From Acidimicrobiales bacterium (GTDB lineage Bacteria; Actinomycetota; Acidimicrobiia; Acidimicrobiales; AC-14): a stretch of 64,000 nucleotides of DNA. The number at the start of each line of letters is the position of its first letter. Positions within the stretch are counted from its first letter, which is position 1. Under the pieces are notes generated by a model. It was given only the letters and a program-made list of their open reading frames with translations, had not been told where the DNA came from and did not search any database. Position numbers and translations under genes: made by a program. This document shows positions 57,786-64,000 of this stretch, piece by piece. The stretch is taken from contig JAODBK010000072.1 in NCBI GenBank assembly GCA_025463925.1, positions 1-64,000 on the forward strand, in the 5' to 3' direction.

Positions 57786-58655
57786 GTGCTCGACTACCAC
57801 ACGCACCTCTGGCCGCACGGAGGGCCCCCGAGCATCGACGCGACGGTCGAGGCGCTGGCCGGGTACTGCGAGCAGGCTGCGGCCAACGGCGTGACCGAGA
57901 TCGCGATCACCGAGCACCTCTACCGCTTCCGCGGCCCGGCCGAGGCGCTCGCCGGTCACTGGGACGACGACCCCCACCCGCAACTGCGGGACCAGCTCCG
58001 CGACTACTGGTGGAGCGAGACCGGCGCCGACCTCGACCGCTTCGTCGAGGTCGTGCTGGCGGCCAAGTCGGCCGGGTTGCCGGTGCTGCTCGGCATGGAG
58101 GTCGACCACTACGCCGGGCGCATGGACCGCGTCGCCGACCTGTTGCGCGGCTACCCGTTCGACGTGCTGCTCGGCTCCGTGCACTGGATCGGCGCGTGGG
58201 GCTTCGACATCCTCGGCGATCCGGTCGTCGACGCCGAGTGGGACAACCGGGCCATCGAGGCGGTGTGGGACGGCTACACCCGCGGCCTCGAAGAGCTGGC
58301 CGCGTCGCGCGTGTGCGACGTCCTGGCCCATCCCGACCTGTGCAAGATCACCGGTCGCCGGCCCGCGGTGCCCGACGAGTGGTACGACCGCATGGCCGAA
58401 GCCGCCGCCGCCAGCGGCATGGCGGCCGAGGTCAGCTCGGCCGGCATCCGCAAGCCGGTCGGCGAGGCCTATCCGGCACCGCCGCTGCTGACGCGCTTCC
58501 GCCGGCGCGGCGTGCCGGTCACCACCGCGTCGGACGCGCACGACCGCTCGACCGTCGCCGACCACCGCCCGGAGCTGCGGGCCCTGCTCGACTCGGCCGG
58601 GTACACGTCCATCGCCGGGTACCGATCGCGCCAAAGGTACGACGTGGCGCTCTAG
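57786..58655 (+). CDS. PHP-domain phosphatase (histidinol-phosphatase-like)
   Basis: A 289-residue PHP metalloenzyme. Metal ligands appear in order: DYHTHLWP, ITEHLYRF, GMEVDHY, LGSVHWIG, LAHPDL and ASDAHDRS. Length and order match class III histidinol-phosphatase/HisK-like proteins, but there is no his gene nearby, so the substrate stays open. GTG start. Confidence 0.85.
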   Translation: MLDYHTHLWPHGGPPSIDATVEALAGYCEQAAANGVTEIAITEHLYRFRGPAEALAGHWDDDPHPQLRDQLRDYWWSETGADLDRFVEVVLAAKSAGLPVLLGMEVDHYAGRMDRVADLLRGYPFDVLLGSVHWIGAWGFDILGDPVVDAEWDNRAIEAVWDGYTRGLEELAASRVCDVLAHPDLCKITGRRPAVPDEWYDRMAEAAAASGMAAEVSSAGIRKPVGEAYPAPPLLTRFRRRGVPVTTASDAHDRSTVADHRPELRALLDSAGYTSIAGYRSRQRYDVAL

Positions 58656-58679
58656 CGCCGCCTGTACCTTCACTGAGAC

Positions 58680-60167
58680 ATGGCTTCGTTCGACGAGCTG
58701 GCCCGCTCGCACACGCGGTTGGAGGGCTCGGCGCTCGGGCACCTGCGGCGGCTGGTCGCGTCGTGGGGCCTGCTCGCCGACTTCTGCTTCGCCGACCTGC
58801 TGCTCTACGCGCCGGTCGCCGGCGGTGACGGGGCGAAGTTCGTCGTGCTCGGTCAGATCCGCCCGACGACGAGCCAGACGCTCTACCGCGAGGACCAGCT
58901 CGGTCGGGTGATGGACGAGGTCGAGCGACCGTTGGTCGCGCGCGCGTGGCGGCTCGGCCAGCTGATCGACGGCGAGATCAACCTGCCGGCCAGGGGCGAG
59001 CGGGCCCGCATCCAGTGCATCCCGGTCCGCTGGAAGGGCGCCCTCCTGGGCGTGCTGACGCGGGAGTCGGCATTGCTGGTCGGCCGCCGCCCGGGCGAGC
59101 TCGAGCGGGTCTACGTCGAGGTGTTCGACCGCTTCGCCCGCATGATCACGACCGGCGAGTTCCCATACGGCGCCGTCGACACCGAGACCGAGGAGGCCCC
59201 GCGCGTCGGCGACGGCGTGGCCCTGCTCGACGCCGCCGGGCGGGTCACGTACGTCTCGCCGAACGTCGTCTCGGCGTTCCACCGGCTGGGCATCCACGCC
59301 AACGCGGTCGGCGCGCGGCTGGGCGAGCTGGGCATGGAGGACTCCACCGTGCGGGCGGCGTTCGCGATGGGCCTCCCGTTCACCGAGGAGATCGAGAAGG
59401 GCAGCGTCACCGCGCTGGTGCGCGCCATCCCGCTGCTGGAGAACGGCCGGGTCGACGGCGCGGTGGTGCTGCTGCGCGATGTCACCGACCTCCGCCGCCG
59501 CGACCGCGAGCTCATCTCGAAGGACGCCACGATTCGCGAGATCCACCACCGCGTGAAGAACAACCTGCAGACCATCTCGTCACTCCTGCGGCTGCAGGGC
59601 CGCCGCCTCGAGTCCCCGGAGGCGCGGGTCGCCATCGAGGAGTCGGTGCGCCGCATCCGGTCGATCGCGCTGGTGCACGAGTTGTTGTCGAAGGCCGCGG
59701 GGGAGCAGATCCCGTTCAACGAGATCGTGCGCGAGCTGGGCCGCATGGTGGAGGAGGGGTTGTCTTCACCCGATCGCACCATCCGCTTCCGCGTCGAGGG
59801 CGACGCCGGAGAGCTGCGCGCCGAGGTGGCGACCCCGCTGGCGGTCGTCATGACCGAGCTGCTCCAGAACGCGGTCGAGCACGGGTTCCCGCACGACCGC
59901 GAATGGCTCGACGGTGAAGTCGTGATCAGCCTCCACAACGACGGCACCGAGCTGGTCGCGCTGGTTGCCGACAACGGCGCCGGCCTGCCGCCGGGCTTCT
60001 CGCTCGAGCGGGCGGCCAGCCTCGGCCTCACGATCGTGCGCACCCTCGTGACGAGCGAGTTGGCCGGCACCATCCGATTGCACCCCGGCACCGGACCGCC
60101 CGACCACGAGGGCACGATCGTCGAACTGCGGATGCCCGCGTCCCCTTTGCCCCGGATCGAGCGATAG
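58680..60167 (+). CDS. pdtaS: sensor histidine kinase, PdtaS-like
   Basis: A 495-residue cytosolic kinase with no membrane helix. An N-terminal GAF-like domain (about 5-150) is followed by a PAS domain (about 175-275), then the HisKA_2 domain with IREIHHRVKNNLQTISSLL (His289/His290) and an HATPase domain (VVMTELLQNAVEHGFP; DNGAGLPPGF; LGLTIVRTLV). This is the PdtaS/Rv3220c layout, which phosphorylates an ANTAR antiterminator regulator. The neighbouring WhiB1-type gene mirrors the Rv3219-Rv3220c arrangement. Confidence 0.9.
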   Translation: MASFDELARSHTRLEGSALGHLRRLVASWGLLADFCFADLLLYAPVAGGDGAKFVVLGQIRPTTSQTLYREDQLGRVMDEVERPLVARAWRLGQLIDGEINLPARGERARIQCIPVRWKGALLGVLTRESALLVGRRPGELERVYVEVFDRFARMITTGEFPYGAVDTETEEAPRVGDGVALLDAAGRVTYVSPNVVSAFHRLGIHANAVGARLGELGMEDSTVRAAFAMGLPFTEEIEKGSVTALVRAIPLLENGRVDGAVVLLRDVTDLRRRDRELISKDATIREIHHRVKNNLQTISSLLRLQGRRLESPEARVAIEESVRRIRSIALVHELLSKAAGEQIPFNEIVRELGRMVEEGLSSPDRTIRFRVEGDAGELRAEVATPLAVVMTELLQNAVEHGFPHDREWLDGEVVISLHNDGTELVALVADNGAGLPPGFSLERAASLGLTIVRTLVTSELAGTIRLHPGTGPPDHEGTIVELRMPASPLPRIER

Positions 60168-60211
60168 GGGCGAGAGAAGGCGGTTCGGCGCGGTCCGTCG
60201 AACTGACACGG

Positions 60212-62566
60212 GTGTTCCGCCGCCTGGCCTGCTGCGCCGCGCTGTTGGTCGCGGTCGGGTCCCTCGTGCCGGCGGCATCCGCATCAGGTGGCGTGTCCGT
60301 CCTGCACGGCGGCACCTACCGCACCCGCATCTTCCCGGACGACTCCTTCACCGTGCCCGATGCCGGCATGCTCACCGGGCGTCGCGTCAACCTGCGCCAG
60401 GGGATCGACTATCCGGCCTGCGACAGCACCACCTATTCGACGTGCGACGGTTTCCGGATGCTCGACCAGCTCGACGGCTTCGACCTCCAACCCCGCGTCA
60501 CCATTCCGTTCTCCGGGCCGATCGACGTGCGATCGGTCAACGCCGACACCGTGTTCGTGCAGGGCCTCGGCGGCCGGACCGAACTCGTGCAGGTCGTCTG
60601 GGACCCCGCGACCAACACGCTCGCCGGCATCACCAACGCGTTGCTCGGCGAGGGCAGCCGGTACGACATCGTCGTCACCTCCGGGGTCAAGGACACCGCC
60701 GGCAACCCGATCGACGCGTGCGGCGGGCCGGCGTGCGTCGCGAGCTTCACGACCCGGACCGCCACTGCGGTGCTCGACCATGTTCGCCGCGCCCTGGACG
60801 ACGGTTCGGCCTACGACGCCGCCGGCATCGCCAACCGGAAGCTCGGGTTCGTGCAGAACGGCACGCCGGACGTGTTCCACGCGGCCAGCGTGGCGCCGTC
60901 GCTGGCGGATCCGCTGAACGGCATGGTTCGGCTCGACCAGACCACCACCGATCCCGCCAAGCTCGAGGGCAGCGCCGTCCCGAACCTCATCCCACCGGGC
61001 GAGGCCGGGTGGTTCGCGTTCGGCAGCTTCGAGTCGCCGCGCTACCAGTACACGTCGGGCGACGGTCACCACGACGACCCGGTCGGCAACACCGACGGCG
61101 TCATCCCCGCGGTGCCGACCAAGCAGAGCGTCCAGCCCTTCGGCAAGGACCGGCTCGCCGCGATCCTGGTGCTGCCGAGCGGCACCCCGCCGGCCGGCGG
61201 CTGGCCGGTTGCGATCTACGGGCCCGGTTTCACCCGGAGCGCGTACGACATCTTCGTCAGCGCCGACCACAACGCCGCCGCCGGCATCGCCACCATCGCG
61301 ACCGACCCGGCGGGCCACGCGTTCGGGCCCAACAGCAAGACGCAGGTCACCGCGGCGGGCGTCACGACGACCTTCATGCGGTACGGGCGGGGGCGTGACC
61401 TCGACGGCGACGGGTTCATTGCCGACGGGCTCGCCGACGGTGTCGGTCCCACCGACCACAAGACCGTCGACAAGCCCGGTGACCCGAAGCAGAAGGTCCT
61501 CGCCGACCTTCCGTCGCACAAACCGGTCGACGGCCTGCAGTCCGGGTTGATCCAGACGGTGGTGGACGACATGGCGCTGGCCCGAGCCATCCGGGCCGGC
61601 GTGGACGTGCCCGGCGTCGGCACGGACCTCCTGAGCCACACCAACATCTCGTACTTCGGCATCAGCTTCGGTGGCATCTACGGCACGATGCTGATGGGCG
61701 TCGACCCGGCGTTCAAGGCCGGTCTGCTCAACGTCCCGGGTGGGCCGATCGTCGACATCGCCCGCACGTCAGGGTTCCGGCACGACCTGCGCAACACGCT
61801 CGCGGTCAGCCGGCCCAACCCGCTCAACGGCGGTCCGGGTCTCGACGGGTTCACCGAATCGATCCCGCGGCGCGGCGCGCCGCCGATCACCGATCCCTAT
61901 CCCGGCGCCATCCAACTGCAGGAGTCCTTCGCGGCCGCCAACTGGTACGACCGCAGTGGGAGTCCGGAGAGCTTCACGCCACTCCTTCGCCTTCGCCCAC
62001 TCGCCGGCGTGCCGCCGAAGAAGCTGCTGTTCCAGACGGCCTTCGGCGACCAGACCGTTCCGAACCCGACCGCCGGGACGATCTACCGCGCCGGTCAGAT
62101 CTTCGATCTGGTGACGTACTACCGCAACGACCGGACACCGACGTACGCGTCGGACCCCCACGGGTGGCTCGCCGACCCGACGAAGGCGGGGAGGACGTTC
62201 GGTCAGGTGCAACTGGCGACGTTCCTGTCGACGGGCAACGTCGTCAATCCGAACCCGGCCTGGTTCGAGGTGCCGATCGCCGAGATCAGCAACCTCAGCT
62301 GCCTGCACTACCCGGAGCCCCAGACCGGCGCGCCACCGAATCCGATGTTGGACGCTCCGGGCCAGGGCGACTGCCCGCATCTCGCCATCGACGAGCACGG
62401 GGGATGGCTCCCGGACGCGGCCATCCCGATCACGGGCCGGACCGGCAGTCCGGCCGCCATCGGAGGTCGGCTACCGGCGACAGGGGACGAGCGGTTGCCG
62501 CTCGTGGCGCTGGTGATGGTGTTGCTCGTCGCCGGCCGGCTCCTGCGGCCGGCCCGACGGCGCTGA
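60212..62566 (+). CDS. cell-wall-anchored alpha/beta hydrolase with LPATG sorting signal
   Basis: A 784-residue surface protein. Signal peptide to about residue 25; an Ig-like domain near residues 75-175 (TIPFSGPIDVRSVNADTVFV); an alpha/beta-hydrolase domain with the nucleophile motif GISFGG (Ser485); then LPATG (754-758), a hydrophobic stretch and RPARRR, a complete sortase signal. The combination resembles surface lipases/esterases with an N-terminal Ig-like domain. GTG start. The sortase at 40985 is the likely anchoring enzyme. Confidence 0.85.
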   Translation: MFRRLACCAALLVAVGSLVPAASASGGVSVLHGGTYRTRIFPDDSFTVPDAGMLTGRRVNLRQGIDYPACDSTTYSTCDGFRMLDQLDGFDLQPRVTIPFSGPIDVRSVNADTVFVQGLGGRTELVQVVWDPATNTLAGITNALLGEGSRYDIVVTSGVKDTAGNPIDACGGPACVASFTTRTATAVLDHVRRALDDGSAYDAAGIANRKLGFVQNGTPDVFHAASVAPSLADPLNGMVRLDQTTTDPAKLEGSAVPNLIPPGEAGWFAFGSFESPRYQYTSGDGHHDDPVGNTDGVIPAVPTKQSVQPFGKDRLAAILVLPSGTPPAGGWPVAIYGPGFTRSAYDIFVSADHNAAAGIATIATDPAGHAFGPNSKTQVTAAGVTTTFMRYGRGRDLDGDGFIADGLADGVGPTDHKTVDKPGDPKQKVLADLPSHKPVDGLQSGLIQTVVDDMALARAIRAGVDVPGVGTDLLSHTNISYFGISFGGIYGTMLMGVDPAFKAGLLNVPGGPIVDIARTSGFRHDLRNTLAVSRPNPLNGGPGLDGFTESIPRRGAPPITDPYPGAIQLQESFAAANWYDRSGSPESFTPLLRLRPLAGVPPKKLLFQTAFGDQTVPNPTAGTIYRAGQIFDLVTYYRNDRTPTYASDPHGWLADPTKAGRTFGQVQLATFLSTGNVVNPNPAWFEVPIAEISNLSCLHYPEPQTGAPPNPMLDAPGQGDCPHLAIDEHGGWLPDAAIPITGRTGSPAAIGGRLPATGDERLPLVALVMVLLVAGRLLRPARRR

Positions 62567-62585
62567 CGTCGTTCGGGGGCCCCGA

Positions 62586-62885
62586 CTACGAGGCGACGGC
62601 GGCGCGGCGCTGGCGGGCGAGCCAGGCCTTGCGCAGCTTGCGGCGCTCCTCCTCGGAGGTGCCACCCCAGACGCCGGCTTCCTGGTTGGTCGCCAGGGCG
62701 AACTCCAGGCAGGCGGGCTGGGCTTCACAGCCGTGGCAGACCGCCTTGGCCGCGTCGATCTGCTCGATCGCCGGGCCCGTGGTCCCGACGGGGAAGAAGA
62801 GGTCGGGATCGGTGTCCTGGCAGGCCGCGACGCGACGCCAGTCGTCGGTGTCCCACTCGTAGGTTCTGCTCCAGGTCAGGGCCAC
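62586..62885 (-). CDS. whiB1: WhiB1-like iron-sulfur regulator
   Basis: A 99-residue WhiB protein. The cluster ligands are Cys22, Cys50, Cys53 and Cys59 (C-x27-C-x2-C-x5-C), and the GVWGG turn is at 71-75, followed by a basic C-terminal tail. LFFPVG and EEERR are typical of WhiB1, the NO-sensitive partner of the primary sigma factor. GTG 62885 is placed by GGGAGG four bases upstream; a TTG at 62900 is unlikely. A CRP-like site lies 14 bp upstream. Confidence 0.93.
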   Translation of the reverse strand: MALTWSRTYEWDTDDWRRVAACQDTDPDLFFPVGTTGPAIEQIDAAKAVCHGCEAQPACLEFALATNQEAGVWGGTSEEERRKLRKAWLARQRRAAVAS

Positions 62886-62899
62886 ATTGCCTCCCGGCA

Positions 62900-62915
62900 A
62901 GTGATCGCATTCACA
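62900..62915. promoter_or_regulatory. CRP-like site AGTGA-N6-TCACA upstream of whiB1
   Basis: AGTGATCGCATTCACA matches the CRP consensus TGTGA-N6-TCACA at nine of ten half-site bases. It lies 14 bp before the whiB1 GTG. Mycobacterial whiB1 is controlled by the CRP Rv3676, so the same link is likely here. The position, close to the start codon, would suit repression if the leader is short. Confidence 0.6.
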
Positions 62916-63042
62916 AAGCGTGATGCAGGGGTTCGCTCGTGAAAAGGAGATTCGACCCGTCCGACCCTACTCCTGCCTGCTTTCTCCAGCAAGCGTTTGT
63001 TCCAGATGTCACAAGCCGCGAAACCGGCCAATTCCGCCCCGT

Positions 63043-63969
63043 TCAGGAGCTCTCGTTGGGCATCACGACGAGGAGCCGGTCGGGCTCGTGGCGGAACTCG
63101 AGACGGTCGGCCTCGCCGAGGTGGTCGCCGTCGACCTGGTACGGGAAGGGGCCGAATCCCTCGACGACCAGGCCGTCGAGGTCACTGCGGTAGTCGATCT
63201 TGCGGTCCCGGCGCAGCCGGCTCCCCCGGCCGAGGGCCGACGCGATCGCGGCCATCATCGTGCGGAACGCCATCGTGCGGAACGTCACCGTCGACAGGCC
63301 GTGGTCGAGATCGGCTTCGGGGGCCAGGTTCAACGGCCGGCTCCCGAGATACGTGTAGGGGTTGGTGTTGAGGCAGATGCACAGGTACCCGTCGTCGACG
63401 GTCGAGCCGTCCTTGAAGTGGACCGCGAACCGCGGCCGGCTGCGGTCGTAATGACGGAACCAGGTGTCGAAGCCGGCATAGACGAACAACGGATGGCCGG
63501 CGTACCGCTTGAGCCCGGCGCGACGCTCGACCTGCGCGACGACCGCGGCGTCGAAGCCGCACCCGACGTGGAAGAGGAAGTAGCGGCCGTTGACGGAACC
63601 GAGGCCGATGCGGCGGATCGCGCCGCGGCCCAGCGCGGCGAGCAACTGGCCGGTCGCCTCGATCGGATCGTCGACGACGCCGATGGTGCGGGCGAACACG
63701 TTGGTGGACCCGCCCGGAAGGGTGGCCAATGCGGTGTCGCTGCCGGCCAGCCCGTTGGCGGTCTCGTTCAGCGTCCCGTCGCCGCCGAGCACGACGACGA
63801 CATCGGTGCCGACGGCGGCGGCGTCGAGCGCGAGCCGCGTGGCGTGGCCCCGGCGCCCGGTCTCGACCATGGTGACGTCATGGTCGGCCGACAGCGCCTT
63901 GCGGATGACGACGCGCGCCCGCGCCGTCACCGCGCTGGCCGACGTGTTGACGATGAGGAGGACCTTCAC
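63043..63969 (-). CDS. diacylglycerol/lipid kinase family protein
   Basis: A 308-residue lipid kinase. The ATP loop GGDGTLNE is at 62-69 (Gly62-Thr66), with LPGGSTNVFAR near 84 and the C-terminal beta domain VDGDHLGEA near 283. The family phosphorylates diacylglycerol or related lipids (LcsC/DgkB/YegS type). GTG 63969 overlaps the stop of an upstream minus-strand gene (GTGA). Its 3' end faces whiB1 upstream sequence. Confidence 0.88.
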   Translation of the reverse strand: MKVLLIVNTSASAVTARARVVIRKALSADHDVTMVETGRRGHATRLALDAAAVGTDVVVVLGGDGTLNETANGLAGSDTALATLPGGSTNVFARTIGVVDDPIEATGQLLAALGRGAIRRIGLGSVNGRYFLFHVGCGFDAAVVAQVERRAGLKRYAGHPLFVYAGFDTWFRHYDRSRPRFAVHFKDGSTVDDGYLCICLNTNPYTYLGSRPLNLAPEADLDHGLSTVTFRTMAFRTMMAAIASALGRGSRLRRDRKIDYRSDLDGLVVEGFGPFPYQVDGDHLGEADRLEFRHEPDRLLVVMPNESS

Positions 63970-64000
63970 GACGCGGTGTCGTCGTCGGCCTGCTCACGGA
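63966..64000 (-). CDS. 3' end of an upstream gene (partial)
   Basis: The last ten residues read REQADDDTAS followed by TGA, which overlaps the GTG of the lipid kinase by four bases (GTGA). Only the acidic tail is visible, so no product can be named. The overlap itself supports a real gene. Confidence 0.5.
   Translation of the reverse strand, partial: REQADDDTAS

Noticed and set aside
57003-59549. An 848-codon minus-strand frame antisense to hemolysin III, PHP and kinase genes
   Set aside because: Same reason: shadow of third-position GC bias; the sense genes have clear catalytic motifs.
62939-63193. An 84-codon plus-strand frame starting between whiB1 and the lipid kinase
   Set aside because: Most of it is antisense to the kinase C-terminus; no ribosome site of note and a Ser/Arg-rich tail.
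1-64000. CRISPR arrays, tRNA/rRNA genes, insertion sequences, prophage or integrase
   Set aside because: No direct-repeat arrays, cloverleaf sequences, transposase motifs or att-like duplications were seen on either strand.

Overview
The window is about 70% GC and densely coded, with many GTG and TTG starts and long chains of overlapping genes. The gene content points to an actinobacterium: a WhiB1-type protein, a BldC-type regulator, class E sortase, DUF3107, a PdtaS-type kinase, a TB7.3-like biotinyl protein, paired ArsA/Get3-like ATPases and GlnD with PII. A complete System I cytochrome c maturation set (ccmABCDEFGHI) is not the usual actinobacterial solution. It suggests a deep lineage such as Acidimicrobiia; this placement is inference. 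I found no tRNA, rRNA, CRISPR array, transposase or integrase, and no compositional island.

Layout. 1-6.1 kb: an ECF sigma factor with a zinc-finger tail (cut by the left edge), an MFS exporter, a zinc alcohol dehydrogenase divergent from an acyl-CoA dehydrogenase with a perfect palindrome between them, and a secreted Asp-box propeller. 6.1-11.9 kb: nitrogen control, amt-glnB plus an MbcA/ParS-like protein on the minus strand, glnD and a CDF-like membrane protein on the plus strand. 12.0-16.4 kb: an LPATG-tailed Tat phosphoesterase, a protein phosphatase and arsR on the minus strand, divergent from an arsenic cluster (ArsI/CadI-like, aquaporin, arsC) across a perfect dyad operator. 16.4-26.6 kb: phosphate and polyphosphate, with a frameshifted PhoU-like gene, a small unknown, pstS behind an 11-bp-periodic PHO box, a PhoP/RegX3 regulator, phoU, ppk1, CYTH-CHAD, NUDIX, SixA-like phosphatase, ppx and another phoU.

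26.6-40.2 kb: a TetR regulator, a zinc dehydrogenase, a three-gene unit with a glycosyltransferase, BldC, a 29-residue leader-like peptide, two membrane HD proteins (the second has lost the HD aspartate), an MFS protein, two crotonase-fold proteins, an acyl-CoA carboxylase beta subunit and a biotinyl carrier. 40.2-49 kb: CcdA, a class E sortase, and the ccm operon ending in a molybdopterin-domain protein. 49-56.7 kb: a cysteine desulfurase and a SufR-like regulator divergent from an Mrp-type Fe-S carrier, then a Tat-exported molybdopterin protein with its cytochrome b partner, Lgt, DUF3107 and two Get3-like ATPases. 56.7-64 kb: hemolysin III, PHP phosphatase, PdtaS-like kinase, an LPATG-anchored alpha/beta hydrolase, WhiB1-like protein behind a CRP-like site, and a lipid kinase.

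The genes form coherent modules: ammonium sensing (Amt-PII-GlnD), phosphate/polyphosphate homeostasis under a PHO box, arsenic detoxification by reduction plus a channel and no pump, heme attachment to cytochrome c, Fe-S supply with its own sensor-regulator, and sortase anchoring with two candidate substrates in the same window.
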